Below, in pieces: positions 48,816-61,100 of a stretch of DNA of 64,000 nt. Position numbers and translations under genes: made by a program. Below the pieces are notes generated by a model. It was not told where the DNA came from. It made no database searches and saw nothing but the letters and a program-made list of their open reading frames with translations. The DNA comes from Jiangella endophytica (lineage in GTDB: Bacteria > Actinomycetota > Actinomycetes > Jiangellales > Jiangellaceae), in assembly GCF_003427025.1 (NCBI RefSeq), contig NZ_QVAI01000022.1, positions 62,001-126,000 of the forward strand, in the 5' to 3' direction. The number at the start of each line of letters is the position of its first letter. The stretch's first letter is position 1.

Positions 48816-49421
48816 GTGAACTACTACATCCCGCAGTGGGAGGAGCGCACGTCCTACGGCTTCCGGCGGATCGACCCGTTCGGCAAGCTGTTCGAGGAGC
48901 GCATCATCTTCCTCGGCACGCCCATCACCGACGACGTCGCCAACGCCGTCATGGCGCAGCTGATCTGCCTGGAGTCGATGGAGCCCGACCGCGACATCGA
49001 GATCTACATCAACTCGCCCGGTGGCTCGTTCACGGCGATGACGACGATCTACGACACCATGCAGTTCATCAAGCCGGACGTCCGGACGGTCTGCATGGGC
49101 CAGGCGGCGTCCGCGGCGGCCGTCCTGCTGGCGGCCGGCGCCCCCGGCAAGCGGCTGGCGGTGCCGAACGCGCGCATCCTCATCCACCAGCCCTACACCG
49201 AGGGCACCTACGGCCAGGCCAGCGACATCGAGATCCAGGCGAACGAGATCCTGCGCATGCGCTCGCTGCTGGAGAAGATGCTCTCCGACCACTCCGGCCG
49301 CAGCCTCGAGCAGGTGCGCAACGACATCGAGCGCGACAAGATCCTGACCACGCAGGAGGCCATCGACTACGGCCTGGTCGACAACTTCACCGCCTCGCGC
49401 AAGGCCAGCCTGGTCGGCTGA
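48816..49421 (+). CDS. clpP2: ATP-dependent Clp protease proteolytic subunit 2
   Basis: 201 aa with GTG start after GAGGAG. Triad: serine in [12 protein letters not shown], histidine in [14 protein letters not shown], aspartate in [12 protein letters not shown]. The [13 protein letters not shown] segment is characteristic of the ClpP2 branch and differs from ClpP1's [10 protein letters not shown], consistent with two functionally distinct rings. A 14-bp hairpin just after the stop probably ends most clpP1P2 transcripts before clpX. Confidence 0.97.
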   Translation: MNYYIPQWEERTSYGFRRIDPFGKLFEERIIFLGTPITDDVANAVMAQLICLESMEPDRDIEIYINSPGGSFTAMTTIYDTMQFIKPDVRTVCMGQAASAAAVLLAAGAPGKRLAVPNARILIHQPYTEGTYGQASDIEIQANEILRMRSLLEKMLSDHSGRSLEQVRNDIERDKILTTQEAIDYGLVDNFTASRKASLVG

Positions 49422-49430
49422 CCTCGCACC

Positions 49431-49464
49431 GATCGGGTCCGGCGGCGACGCGCCGGACCCGATC
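49431..49464 (+). terminator. terminator between clpP2 and clpX
   Basis: A perfect 14-bp stem (gatcgggtccggcg / cgccggacccgatc) with a 6-nt loop begins 10 bp after the clpP2 stop. clpX therefore probably also has its own promoter in 49465-49600. Confidence 0.8.
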
Positions 49465-49492
49465 CGCTCTCCGGGTGCCCGTTTGTCCACCA

Positions 49493-49506
49493 GACGTTGT
49501 AACGTC
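49493..49506. promoter_or_regulatory. palindrome in the clpX promoter region
   Basis: GACGTTGTAACGTC, 6-bp arms with a 2-nt centre, about 105 bp before the clpX start and after the clpP2 terminator. It could be a regulator site; no known factor is assigned. Confidence 0.3.
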
Positions 49507-49610
49507 GAAGGCAACGCAGGGCTCGCGAGAGCCGGCGATACGCACGACGTCGATCCGCGACGTGGGTCTGCACGGCCGAGATCGCAACCGTAGACGGAAG
49601 GACGTACCGC

Positions 49611-50906
<1,296 letters not shown>

Positions 50907-50959
50907 CGTTTGGCCGATCCGACGAACACGGCGGGCCGGGCCTGCGGTTGAATCCGCCC

Positions 50960-52531
50960 ATGAGCGAGACACTCGTCCTGCGTGGCGGCACTGTGTTCGA
51001 CGGCCTCGGCTCGCCCGGCGCACCAGCCGACGTCGTCGTGGCCGACGGCGTCATCCGGGCCGTCGCGCCCGGTGCGGCCGTCGACGAGACCGGCGCCCGG
51101 GTCGTCGACTGCACCGGCCGGTACGTCGCGCCCGGCTTCGTCGACGCCCACTCGCACAGCGACATGGTGCCGCTGATGGACGACCCGCAGCCGTTCAAGC
51201 TGTTGCAGGGCGTCACGACGGAGGTGGCCGGTAACTGCGGGTTCAGCTTCGCCCCGCTGGACGACGACTCCGCGGCCATCGTCCAGGCGATGTACGGCGA
51301 GCTGGGCTGCGACATCCCGCCGCCGTCCGGCTCCTTCGGCGCGTTCCTGGAGCGCGTCGAGCGGCACGGCCCCACCAACCACCTGGCCTACCTCGTCGGC
51401 CACCACACGCTGCGGCTCACGGCCAACGGCGCCGGCGACGAGCTGCGTCCCGGTGCGGTCGAGCACATGCAGCGCCTGGCCGCCGAGGCGTTCGAGGCCG
51501 GCGCCGTCGGCTTCTCCACCGGCCTGATCTATCCGCCGGGCTGCTTCGCCGAGCGGCCCGAGCTGGAGGCGATCGCGCGCGTCGCCGGCGCCTACGGCCG
51601 CACCTACGCCACCCACATGCGCGACGAGGGCCGCTACGTCGAGGACGCCATCGACGAGGCGGTGGCCGTCGCCAGGGCCGGCGGTGTGCGGCTGCAGATC
51701 TCGCACTGCAAGGCCGCCGGGCGGGCCGCGCACGGCAAGAGCGCCGCGCTGCTGGAACGGATCGAGGCGGCCCGGCTGGCCGGCGTCGACGTCATGGGCG
51801 ACCAGTACCCGTACCTCGCCGGCGGGACGGTGCTGCTCGCGCTGCTGCCGAACCGCGCGGCCGAGGGCGGCGCCGCGGCCATGACCACGCGGCTGGCCGA
51901 CCCCGCGTACCGGGTCGGGCTGCGGGCCGACGCCGAGCGCGGCGACCCGGGCGACGGCATGTGGGCCAACACGACGCCCGCGCAGGTCATCGTCACCGGG
52001 CACCGCGACCACGACGCCGTCGGCCGCACCGTCGCCGACCTGGCGGCCCAACGGGCCGCCGACCCGTTCGACACGCTCTGTGACCTCGTCGTCGACGATC
52101 CGGCCGCCATGATCGTCGTCGAGATGATGGCCGAGCCGGACGTGCGGGCGATCATGGCCAGCCCGCTGGTCGGCATCGGCTCGGACAACGGCCCGCCCAT
52201 GGGGTTGCAGCACCCACGCACCTACGGCTGCTTCCCGCGGTTGCTGGGCACCTACGTCCGCGACGAGAACGTGCTGACCTGGGAAGAGGCCATCCGCAAG
52301 GCGACCTCGCTGATCGCCCGCCAGTTCGGGCTGGCCGGCCGCGGCGTGCTGCTGCCCGGCGCGCACGCCGACGTCACCGTCTTCGACCCGGAGCGCATCG
52401 GCCACGCCGGCAGCTACACCGACCCGGCCGTGACGCCGGACGGCGTCGACACGGTCGTGCTGGGCGGCCGGGTGGTCGTCGACGGCGGCGGCTTCACCGG
52501 CGAGCGGGCCGGGCGGGTGCTGCGCGCCTGA
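50960..52531 (+). CDS. N-acyl-D-amino-acid deacylase (D-aminoacylase) family amidohydrolase
   Basis: 523 aa from the ATG at 50960. [10 protein letters not shown] carries the first metal histidines, NCGFSFAP the metal-bridging cysteine region, ISHCKAAG a further histidine, and [10 protein letters not shown] the catalytic aspartate. [15 protein letters not shown] and HADVTVFDP are typical of the D-aminoacylase branch of the amidohydrolase superfamily. It hydrolyses N-acyl-D-amino acids (or N-acyl-D-Glu/Asp). It is the first of nine same-strand genes, with a 115-bp gap to the dipeptide importer. Stereospecificity is family knowledge, not visible here. Confidence 0.9.
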   Translation: MSETLVLRGGTVFDGLGSPGAPADVVVADGVIRAVAPGAAVDETGARVVDCTGRYVAPGFVDAHSHSDMVPLMDDPQPFKLLQGVTTEVAGNCGFSFAPLDDDSAAIVQAMYGELGCDIPPPSGSFGAFLERVERHGPTNHLAYLVGHHTLRLTANGAGDELRPGAVEHMQRLAAEAFEAGAVGFSTGLIYPPGCFAERPELEAIARVAGAYGRTYATHMRDEGRYVEDAIDEAVAVARAGGVRLQISHCKAAGRAAHGKSAALLERIEAARLAGVDVMGDQYPYLAGGTVLLALLPNRAAEGGAAAMTTRLADPAYRVGLRADAERGDPGDGMWANTTPAQVIVTGHRDHDAVGRTVADLAAQRAADPFDTLCDLVVDDPAAMIVVEMMAEPDVRAIMASPLVGIGSDNGPPMGLQHPRTYGCFPRLLGTYVRDENVLTWEEAIRKATSLIARQFGLAGRGVLLPGAHADVTVFDPERIGHAGSYTDPAVTPDGVDTVVLGGRVVVDGGGFTGERAGRVLRA

Positions 52532-52532
52532 G

Positions 52533-52550
52533 CGTCGGTACGGACCGACG
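52533..52550 (+). terminator. small hairpin after the deacylase gene
   Basis: CGTCGGT-acgg-ACCGACG directly after the TGA. It is weak and may only attenuate read-through into the importer operon. Confidence 0.35.
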
Positions 52551-52646
52551 AGTTCCGCGGCCCGGGGTCGTCGGATCGGACAAAGACGCGAGCCGGGCCA
52601 CGGGGCCAGGCTGTGCGGACCACCTGCTCTCCTGAAGGAGTTGGTC

Positions 52647-54245
52647 ATGCGCATCGCCCCAGCGCTCGCCGCGGCCCTCGCTCTGCTCCTCGCGGCCTGC
52701 GGCGGCTCCGACGGCGGAGACGGTCCCAGCGAGGCGGGCGGCAACGCCGAACCCGCCGTCGACGGGACGTTCACCACCGCGGTCGCCGCCGACCCGGGCA
52801 ACCTGCACCCGCATCTGACGGTGCTCGCGGCGACCCGCGCCATCGACAACTACCTGTACGACAAGCTGGTCTACTTCACCACCGACGGCGAGGAACTGCC
52901 GTGGCTGGCGGAGTCGTGGGAGGTCACGCCGGAGTCCGTGACGTACACGCTGCGCGACGGCGTCACCTGCTCCGACGGCACGCCGCTGACGGCCACCGAC
53001 GTGGCGGCGAACTTCCAGTTCGTGGTCGACGAGGCGAACGTGTCGCCGGTGCGGGGTGTGCTGATCCCGCCGGTGCTGACCGCGACCGCCGACGACGCCG
53101 CCCGCACCGTCACGCTCACCGCGCCGTCGCCGGACCCGTTCCTGCTGCAGAGCACCGGCGAGCTGTTCATCGTCTGCAAGGCCGGCCTGGACGACCCGTC
53201 GTTGCTGGAGGAGGCCGGCATCGGCACCGGGATGTTCGAGCTGACCGACGTGGTCCGCGACGACCACTACACGTTCCAGCGCCGCGACGACTACACGTGG
53301 GGCCCGGACGGCGCCACCGCCGACGAGCCCGGCACGCCGGCCACGGTGAACATCCGTGTCATCGCGAACGAGTCGACGGCGGCGAACCTGCTGCTCTCCG
53401 GCGAGCTGGACGCCGCCTCCGTCGTCGGCCCGGACCGGCAGCGGCTCGAGCAGAGCTACGAGCAGCTGACCATGCGGGCGGTCGTCGGTGAGCTGTTCCT
53501 CAACCAGGCGGCGGGCAACCCCGGCGCCGACGACGCCGTCCGTGCGGCGCTGGCCCAGGCCCTCGACTACGACGAGCTGATGTCGGTGATCACCGGCGGC
53601 TACGGACAGCGCTCGGAGTCGCTGGCCATCATCGATCCGCTGGTCTGCCGCTACGACGCCGTCGACGGGCAGCTGCCGGCACCGGACGCCGAGGCGGCCG
53701 CGACCGCCCTCGACGACGCCGGCTGGACGGCCGGGTCGGACGGCGTGCGCGGCAAGGACGGCACCCGCCTGGAACTGGAGCTGATCTACAACAGCACCCG
53801 CGGCGACACCACGGCCGCGGCGGCCGAGCTGATCGCGTCGACGTGGACCGAGCTGGGCGTCGCGGCGACCACCCGCGGCCTGCCGCCGACGGAGTACAAC
53901 GAGGTGGTCTTCGGCACCGGGTCGTGGGGCGCCGCGCTGCTGCCGGTGAACCTGCGGCTGCCCAGCCAGATGGTGCCGTTCCTGTCCGGCGCGACGCCGG
54001 CCGACGGCGGGGTGAACCTCGCCTCGATCGACAACCCGGACTACGCCGCCGCCGTCGCCGAGGCGATGACGCTGCCCGGCCAGGAGGGCTGCGACAAGTG
54101 GATGGAGGCGGAGCAGGCGCTGTTCGCCGCGAACGACGTGCTGCTCTTCGCCGACGAGACCATCCCGCTGTTCCTGGACGGTGTCACGGTCGAACGTGGT
54201 GGTGACGGCCCGATTCCGGCGACGATCCGGTTGTCGGCCTCGTGA
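52647..54245 (+). CDS. peptide-type ABC importer substrate-binding lipoprotein (SBP family 5)
   Basis: 532 aa. The ATG at 52647 follows GAAGGAG; a TTG two codons upstream is less likely. Signal peptide [18 protein letters not shown] ends in the lipobox cysteine. The mature part is a family-5 binding protein: [70 protein letters not shown] and [15 protein letters not shown]. These bind di- or oligopeptides, nickel or similar ligands. Its stop overlaps the first permease gene by 4 nt. Confidence 0.93.
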   Translation: MRIAPALAAALALLLAACGGSDGGDGPSEAGGNAEPAVDGTFTTAVAADPGNLHPHLTVLAATRAIDNYLYDKLVYFTTDGEELPWLAESWEVTPESVTYTLRDGVTCSDGTPLTATDVAANFQFVVDEANVSPVRGVLIPPVLTATADDAARTVTLTAPSPDPFLLQSTGELFIVCKAGLDDPSLLEEAGIGTGMFELTDVVRDDHYTFQRRDDYTWGPDGATADEPGTPATVNIRVIANESTAANLLLSGELDAASVVGPDRQRLEQSYEQLTMRAVVGELFLNQAAGNPGADDAVRAALAQALDYDELMSVITGGYGQRSESLAIIDPLVCRYDAVDGQLPAPDAEAAATALDDAGWTAGSDGVRGKDGTRLELELIYNSTRGDTTAAAAELIASTWTELGVAATTRGLPPTEYNEVVFGTGSWGAALLPVNLRLPSQMVPFLSGATPADGGVNLASIDNPDYAAAVAEAMTLPGQEGCDKWMEAEQALFAANDVLLFADETIPLFLDGVTVERGGDGPIPATIRLSAS

Positions 54246-55249
54246 CGGCTCCCGTCGCCGCACCGCCCGCGCCCACGCGGACCCGGGTGTCCGCGTGGGC
54301 CGGCAACCCCTGGGCCGGTTTCCTGTTCCGCCGCCTGGGCCGGTTGCTGGTGTCGCTCGCGGTTCTGGTGACGCTCGCGTTCGGGATGATCCACCTGATC
54401 CCCGGCGACCCCGTGCGGGCGGCGCTCGGCGTCACCGCGCCGCCGGACCTCGTGGACGCGCGACGGGAGGCGCTCGGGCTGAACGACCCGCTCGGCACGC
54501 AGTTCGTGAACTACGTCCGGGCGCTGTTCTCCGGCGACCTGGGCGTCTCGATGACGTCCGGGGTGCCGGTGTCGGACACGATCGGCCAGCGGCTGCCGGC
54601 CACCGCGAGCCTCGCCATCGTGGCGTTCGTCGTGGTGATGCTGGCCGCGATCCCGCTCGGCCTGGCCATGGCGGTGCTCACCCGGGGCGGGCGGCGGCGC
54701 GGCGCGGAGCTCGGGTTCACCTCCACCAGCGCGGTGGTCGCGGCGATCCCGGAGTTCCTGCTGGCCGTGGGGCTGGTGTTCGTGTTCGGCGTATCGCTCG
54801 GCTGGCTCCCGGTGGCCGGGCGGGGCGGCGGGTCGTCGTACGTGCTGCCGGTGCTGGCACTGTCGCTCGGGCCGGCGCTGCTGATGGCCCGCATCGTCCG
54901 CGTCGAGGCGCTCGCGGTGATGGACGAGGACTTCGTCCGCACCGCCCGGGCCAAGCGGCTGCCGCCGCTGCGGGTGTACGTGCGCCACGTCTTCCCGAAC
55001 GCGCTCACCTCGACGCTGACCATCGGCGGCCTGCTGCTCAGCGGCATGATCGTCGGCACCGTTCTGGTCGAGAACGTGTTCGCCTGGCCCGGCATGGGGA
55101 TGACGATCGTCTCCTCGATCCTGGCCAAGGACTATCCGGTCGTCCAGGGCATCGTGCTGGTCTACGGCGCCGCGGTGCTGCTGGTGAACCTCGTCGTCGA
55201 CGTGCTGCTGGCGGTCGCCGACCCGCGCTCGACCATCCGGGAGGGCTGA
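54242..55249 (+). CDS. peptide-type ABC importer permease, DppB/OppB type
   Basis: 335 aa with GTG start overlapping the binding-protein stop. RRLGRLLVSLAVLVTLAFGMIHLIPGDPVRAALG is the N-terminal OppB segment. Six helices follow, and the coupling loop is DEDFVRTARAKRLPPLRVYVRHVFPNAL, the EAA motif of this family. GTVLVENVFAWPGMGM is another hallmark. It pairs with the permease half of the next protein. The stop and the next ATG share one base (TGATG). Confidence 0.94.
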   Translation: MTAPVAAPPAPTRTRVSAWAGNPWAGFLFRRLGRLLVSLAVLVTLAFGMIHLIPGDPVRAALGVTAPPDLVDARREALGLNDPLGTQFVNYVRALFSGDLGVSMTSGVPVSDTIGQRLPATASLAIVAFVVVMLAAIPLGLAMAVLTRGGRRRGAELGFTSTSAVVAAIPEFLLAVGLVFVFGVSLGWLPVAGRGGGSSYVLPVLALSLGPALLMARIVRVEALAVMDEDFVRTARAKRLPPLRVYVRHVFPNALTSTLTIGGLLLSGMIVGTVLVENVFAWPGMGMTIVSSILAKDYPVVQGIVLVYGAAVLLVNLVVDVLLAVADPRSTIREG

Positions 55250-57147
55250 TGGGACGCGAACAGTGGCGGGCCGCGCTGCGCAACCCGGTCGGCGCGGTCG
55301 CGGCGGGCCTGCTGGTGCTGCTGGCGATCCTCGCGATCGTCGCGCCGATCCTCTGGGGCGACGCGGCCGAGGAGACCGACCCGGCGGCGCTGTCGCAGGG
55401 CTCGACGTCGGAGCATCCGCTGGGCACCGACGCGCTCGGCCGCGACATCCTGCTGCGGGTCCTGGTCGCGACACGCTACTCGCTCGGGCTCGCGCTGCTG
55501 GCCACCGCGATCTGTGTCACCGCCGGGGTCGTCCTGGGCGTGCTGCCGGCGGTGCTCGGACGGCGGGCCGGCCGGCTGGTGACGGCGGCGGTGAACCTGG
55601 CGGTCGCGTTCCCCGGTCTGCTGCTGGCGCTGTTCTTCGCGGTGATCTTCGGGGTCGGCGCCCGCGGCGCCGTACTCGCGATCGCGCTGGCCGGCGCGCC
55701 GTCGTTCGCCCGGCTGGTGCAGACGAACGTGGCCGCGGTGGCCGGACGGGACTACGTGGCGGCCGCACGGGTGGCGGGGGTGGGCCGGTTCCGGCTGATC
55801 GCCCGGCACCTGCTCCCGAACATCGGCGAGCCCCTGGTCGTCAACGCCACCGTCATGGCGGGCACCGCGCTGCTGTCGTTCGCCGGGCTGTCGTTCCTGG
55901 GTCTGGGCGTGCAGCCGCCGGCCTACGACTGGGGCCGGCTGCTCGGCGAGGGGCTGGACCGCATCTACATCAATCCGGCCGCGGCACTCGCGCCCGGCGT
56001 CGCCGTCGTCGTCGCCGGACTCGCGTTCACCCTGCTCGGCGAGTCGATCGCTCAGGTGGTCGGCGTGCGGGCGGTGCGCCGCCGGCGCGCACCCGAGACC
56101 GAGCCGGCGATGACGGCGGCGGCCGCCGAGCCCGACGGGGACGCCGTCCTCGCCGCCGACGACCTGCGGGTCGCGTTCCCCGCGCGCGACGGCGGCTGGA
56201 CGCATCCCGTCGACGGCGTCAGCCTCACCGTCCGCCGCGGCGAGACCGTGGGCATCGTCGGCGAGTCCGGCTCGGGCAAGAGCCTCACCGCGCTCGCCGT
56301 GGCCCAGCTCGCGCCGGACGCCGCGCACGTCACCGCCGGGCGGCTGGAGGTGGCCGGCGTCGCGCCGCTCGGCCGCACCGGCGCCGAGGTGCGCGACCTG
56401 CTCGGCACCCGGGTCGCGATGGTGTTCCAGGACCCGATGACCTCGTTCAACCCGTCGATGCGCGTCGGCCGGCAGTTGGCCGAGGTGACCCGGGTGCACG
56501 AGCGGCAGGGCAAGCGAGCCGCCCTGGCCCGCGCCGTCGACCGGCTGCGCACCGTCCGCGTCCCGGCGCCGGAGCGGCGGGCGCACCAGTACCCGCACGA
56601 GTTCTCCGGCGGCATGCGCCAGCGGGCGATGATCGCGATGGGCCTGATGAGCACGCCGGAGCTGATCATCGCCGACGAGCCGACCACAGCGCTCGACGTC
56701 ACCGTACAGCGGCAGGTGCTCCGGCTGCTCAAGGACGTGCAGGCCGAGACCGGCGCGGCCGTCGTGCTGATCTCACACGACATCGCCGTCGTCGCCCAGC
56801 TGTGCGAGCGGGTCGTCGTCATGTACGCGGGGCGGGTGGTCGAGGAGCTGCCGGTCGGGCGGCTCGGCGCGGCCGCGCACCCGTACACGCGCGCACTGCT
56901 GGCCTCCGTCCCCGACCTCGCGACCGACCGCGACCGGCCGCTGGCCACCATCGCGGGCCGCCCGCCGGACCCCGCGGACCGGCCCGAGGGCTGCGCCTTC
57001 GCGCCGCGCTGCGACTTCGCCGACGACGCATGCCGGGTGCGGCCCGGGCTGTCCGCCGTCGCGCCGGACCAGCGGGCCGCCTGCTGGCACCCGCGCAGCC
57101 GGCCGCTGGACCTGACGCTGGACGCCGTCACGGGAGGCCAGGCATGA
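55249..57147 (+). CDS. fused DppC-type permease and DppD-type ATPase
   Basis: 632 aa, one uninterrupted frame. Residues ~1-280 are an OppC/DppC permease (HPLGTDALGRDILLRVLVATRYSLG, coupling loop DYVAAARVAGVGRFRLIARHLLPN). A short linker (RRRRAPETEPAMTAAAAEP) leads to an OppD-type ATPase from ~300: Walker A GESGSGKS, Q-loop VFQDPMTSFNPSM, signature FSGGMRQR, Walker B LIIADEPTTALD. The C-terminal cysteines in CAFAPRCDFADDAC belong to the usual OppD iron-sulphur-type tail. An internal methionine in the linker has no Shine-Dalgarno, so a separate ATPase is unlikely. Such fusions occur in actinobacteria. Confidence 0.93.
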   Translation: MGREQWRAALRNPVGAVAAGLLVLLAILAIVAPILWGDAAEETDPAALSQGSTSEHPLGTDALGRDILLRVLVATRYSLGLALLATAICVTAGVVLGVLPAVLGRRAGRLVTAAVNLAVAFPGLLLALFFAVIFGVGARGAVLAIALAGAPSFARLVQTNVAAVAGRDYVAAARVAGVGRFRLIARHLLPNIGEPLVVNATVMAGTALLSFAGLSFLGLGVQPPAYDWGRLLGEGLDRIYINPAAALAPGVAVVVAGLAFTLLGESIAQVVGVRAVRRRRAPETEPAMTAAAAEPDGDAVLAADDLRVAFPARDGGWTHPVDGVSLTVRRGETVGIVGESGSGKSLTALAVAQLAPDAAHVTAGRLEVAGVAPLGRTGAEVRDLLGTRVAMVFQDPMTSFNPSMRVGRQLAEVTRVHERQGKRAALARAVDRLRTVRVPAPERRAHQYPHEFSGGMRQRAMIAMGLMSTPELIIADEPTTALDVTVQRQVLRLLKDVQAETGAAVVLISHDIAVVAQLCERVVVMYAGRVVEELPVGRLGAAAHPYTRALLASVPDLATDRDRPLATIAGRPPDPADRPEGCAFAPRCDFADDACRVRPGLSAVAPDQRAACWHPRSRPLDLTLDAVTGGQA

Positions 57148-58115
57148 GGGAGCTGTCGTTCGAGGGCACGACGGTCCGGTTCGGGACCGGCCGCTCGGCG
57201 CTGACCGCGGTCGACGGCGTCGACCTGGTCGTCCCGCAGGGCCAGGTCGTCGGGCTGGTCGGCGAGTCCGGCTCGGGCAAGTCGACGCTGGCCAAGGCCG
57301 CCGTCGGGCTGGTCCCGACGACCGGCGGCGAGATCCGGCTGGACGGCGCCCCGCTGCGGACCGGACGCGACCGGCGCAGGCTGCAACTGGTGTTCCAGGA
57401 CCCGCACGCCTCGCTGGACCCGCGGATGACCATCGGGGAGTCGATCTCCGAGGCGCTGCCCGGCCGGCGTCGCCGCTCCGCCAGGGCCGCGGAGGTGGCC
57501 CGGCTGCTGGAGCTGGTCGGGCTGGACCCGGCCCGGGCGAAGTCGCTGCCGTCGGGGATGTCCGGCGGGCAGCGCCAGCGGGTCGCGCTGGCCCGGGCGC
57601 TGGCCGCCGAGCCCGAGGTGGTGCTGGCCGACGAGATCACCTCGGCGTTGGACGTCTCGGTGCAGGGCTCGGTCCTCAACCTGGTCCGTGACCTGCAGCG
57701 CGAGCTCGGCCTGACGATGTTGTTCATCTCGCACAACCTGTCGGTGGTGCGCTACGTCAGCGACGTCATCGCGGTCATGTACCTCGGCCGCATCGTCGAG
57801 GCCGGCCCGGCCGACGCGGTGCTGTCCGCGCCGCGGCACCCGTACACCCGCACGCTGCTGGACGCGGCGCCGGCGTTCGGCGTCGCGCTGGACGACCCCG
57901 TCCCCGCCGACGACCAGCGCCTGGACACCGAGGCGCCGTCGCCGCACGACCCGCCGCCGGGCTGCCGGTTCCACCGTCGCTGCCCGATCGGCCCGCTGAC
58001 CCGGCCGGAGCGCACGATCTGCGCCGAGACCGACCCGCAGTCCGGCGCGGCAGACCGTCCGCACCGGGCCGCCTGCCACTTCGCCGCCGAGATCCTGGAG
58101 GTGCCGGCCCCGTGA
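57144..58115 (+). CDS. peptide-type ABC importer ATPase, DppF/OppF type
   Basis: 323 aa. ATG overlaps the previous stop by 4 nt. Walker A is GESGSGKS, Q-loop VFQDPHASLDPRM, signature MSGGQRQR, Walker B VVLADEITSALD, H-loop LFISHNLSVV. The tail CRFHRRCPI...TICAETDP carries the oligopeptide-transporter C-terminal cysteines. The Walker B line has EITSALD where most members read EPTSALD, a small departure unlikely to affect catalysis. Together with the fused ATPase it forms the asymmetric nucleotide-binding pair. Confidence 0.94.
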   Translation: MRELSFEGTTVRFGTGRSALTAVDGVDLVVPQGQVVGLVGESGSGKSTLAKAAVGLVPTTGGEIRLDGAPLRTGRDRRRLQLVFQDPHASLDPRMTIGESISEALPGRRRRSARAAEVARLLELVGLDPARAKSLPSGMSGGQRQRVALARALAAEPEVVLADEITSALDVSVQGSVLNLVRDLQRELGLTMLFISHNLSVVRYVSDVIAVMYLGRIVEAGPADAVLSAPRHPYTRTLLDAAPAFGVALDDPVPADDQRLDTEAPSPHDPPPGCRFHRRCPIGPLTRPERTICAETDPQSGAADRPHRAACHFAAEILEVPAP

Positions 58116-61100
58116 CATCCGAGCAGACCCGACCACCGACCCCGGACGACGTTCTCGCCCTGGCCGTTCCCGCCGAGCCCGCGCTGTCGCCCGACGGCAC
58201 GCGCGTGGCCTACGTGCTGAAGGGCAGCGACGCCGAGGCCGACGAGAACGTGTCGTCGCTGTGGCTGGTCGAGACGGGCGGCGGGGAACCGCGGCGGCTC
58301 ACCCACGGGCGGGCGGACGCGTCGCCCGCGTGGTCGCCGGACGGTTCGTCGCTGGCCTTTCTCCGAGCGGCCGACGGGCCGCCGCAGCTGTGGCTGCTGC
58401 CGCTGGCCGGCGGCGAACCGGCCGCGCTGACCGACCTGCCGAAGGGCGCCGGCGCGCCGGTGTGGAGCCCGGACGGCACCCGTATCGCGTTCGCGGCCGT
58501 CGTCGACACCACGGGGCAGCAGGACACCGACCCGATCGTGCTGGACCGGCTCGGCTACAAGGCCGACGGCGCCGGGCTGCTGCGCGGCCTGCGTCAGCAC
58601 GTGCACGTGGTCGACGTCGCGACCGGCACGACGACGCGGCTCACCGAGGGCGACTGGAGCGCCGGGGCGCCGGCGTGGTCGCCGGACGGCGCGCGGCTGG
58701 CGTTCTCGGCCGCGACGTCCGCTGACGCCGACCTGACGATGGAGTCCTCTGTCTACGTGATGCCGGCCGACGGCGGGCCGCTGGGCGACCCCGTCGGAGA
58801 GCTGCGCGCCGCCGGCCCGGTGACGTGGACCCGGGACGGCGGCGCGCTGGTGGTCGTGGGCATGGCGCGGGCGGCCGTCGGGCACCAACGGCTGTACCGC
58901 GTCCCGCTGGACGGCGGCCCGGCGGTTGATCTCACCGCGGACCTGGACCGCAACGTCATGCCCGGCGGGCCCGGCTACCCAGGCGGGCTGCCGCAGCTCG
59001 CCGGCGACGGGAGCACCGTCGTGTTCTGCGCCCGGGACCGCGGCTGCACGCACGTCTACGCCGCCGCCGTGGACGGGGGACCGGTGCGGCCGCTGCTCGG
59101 CGGCGCCGGCCGAGTCGTATCCGGGCTGTCCGTCGCGGGGGAGCGCGCCGCTCTCGTCGTCGCCGGGCCGGGGTCCTACGGCGAGGTCGCGCTGGCCGAC
59201 GTCGGGACCGGCGCCGAGACGACGCTGACCGCGCACTCGCCGGCCGACTTGGCGCTGCCGGTCGCGGAGGAGCGGGTCTTCACCGTCTCCGACGGCACCG
59301 AGGTGCACGGCTGGCTGCTCCGCCCGGCCGGCGCCGGCACGGGCCGGCCGGGGCCGCTGCTGCTGGACATCCACGGCGGCCCGCACAACGCGTGGAGCCC
59401 GGCGCCCGACGTCGGGCACTCGTACCACCAGCAGCTGGTCCGGCAGGGCTGGGCGGTGCTGCTGCTCAACCCGCGGGCCAGCGACGGCTACGGCGAGGCG
59501 TTCTTCACCGCCGCCGTCGGCCGGTGGGGACTGGCCGACGAGCGCGACTTCCTGGAGCCGCTGGACCAGCTGGTCGCCGAGGGCGTCGCCGACCCGGACC
59601 GGCTGGCCGTCACCGGGTACAGCTACGGCGGCTTCATGACCTGCTGGCTGACCGGCCGGACGGACCGCTTCGCCGCCGCGATCCCGGGCGGCTCGCTGAC
59701 CGACCTCACCAGCTTCGCCGGCACGTCCGACGCCGGGCACTACCTGGCGGCGTTCGAGACCGCCGTCCCGTTCGCCGACCCCGAGCGCGCCGCCGCGCAG
59801 TCGCCGTACACGAACGTCGCCGCGGTGACGACGCCGACGCTGCTGCTGCACGGCCTGAACGACGACCGCTGCCCGCCGGAGCAGGCCGAACAGTGGTTCG
59901 CCGCGCTGCGCGCCCGCGGCGTGCCGGCCCGGCTCGTGCTCTACCCGGGTGCGTCGCACCTGTTCATCCTGGCCGGGCGCCCGTCGCACCGGCTCGACTA
60001 CGCCCGCCGGATCGTCGACTGGGTCACGCAGTACACGTCGAAGAAGGAGAGCCCGATGACGAGCATCACCGCACCGACCCTCGACCGCGACCACTGGCAG
60101 CGGCGGCTGGCCGAGCTGGCCGATCGCTACCGCGTCCCCGGCGCCGCCCTGGGCATCGCCCGCGGCGACGAGACCCTGGAGCTGGCGCACGGCGTCACGA
60201 ACGTCGACACCGGCGTCGAGGCGACTCCCGACACGCTGTTCCAGATCGGCTCCATCACCAAGGTGTGGACGGCGACGGTCGTCATGGCGCTCGCCGACGC
60301 GGGCAAGCTGGACCTCGACGAGCCGGTCGTCACGTACCTGCCGGAGCTGCGGCTGGCCGACGAGGACGCCACGGCGCGGGTCACCATGCGGCACCTGCTG
60401 ACGCACACCAGCGGCATCGACGGCGACTTCTTCCTCGACACCGGCCGCGGCGACGACTGCCTGGAGAAGTACGTCGCGGCGCTGGCCGGGCTGCCGCTCA
60501 ACCACCCGCTCGGCGCGACGTGGTCGTACTGCAACTCCGGGTTCACCACCGCCGGCCGGGTGATCGAGAAGCTCACCGGCCAGACCTGGGACACCGCGAT
60601 GCGTGAGCTCCTCTACACGCCGCTCGGGCTGACCCACACGGTCACCCTGCCCGACGACGCGCTGCTCTACCGGACCGCCGTCGGGCACGTGCACGAGGAG
60701 GACGAGCCGTACCGGCGCGCGCCGATCTGGGTGCTGCCGCGGTCGGCCGGACCGGCAGGGCTGATCACCGCCACCGTCGCCGACGTGCTGACGTTCGCCC
60801 GGATGCACCTGGCCGGGGGTGTGGCCGCCGACGGCACCCGCGTGCTGGCCGAGAGCACGGCCGCCGCCATGCGGGACGAGCAGGTCAGGCTGCCCGACCC
60901 CTACACGCTGGCCGACTCGTGGGGACTGGGCTGGTTCCGGCTGGACTGGAACGGCACCCGGCTGTTCGGGCACGACGGCAACACCATCGGACAGTCCGCG
61001 TTCCTGCGGGTGCTGCCGGACCAGGATGTCGCCGTCACGCTGCTCACCAACGGCGGGCACACCCGCGACCTGTACGAGACGCTGATCCGGGAGATCTGCC

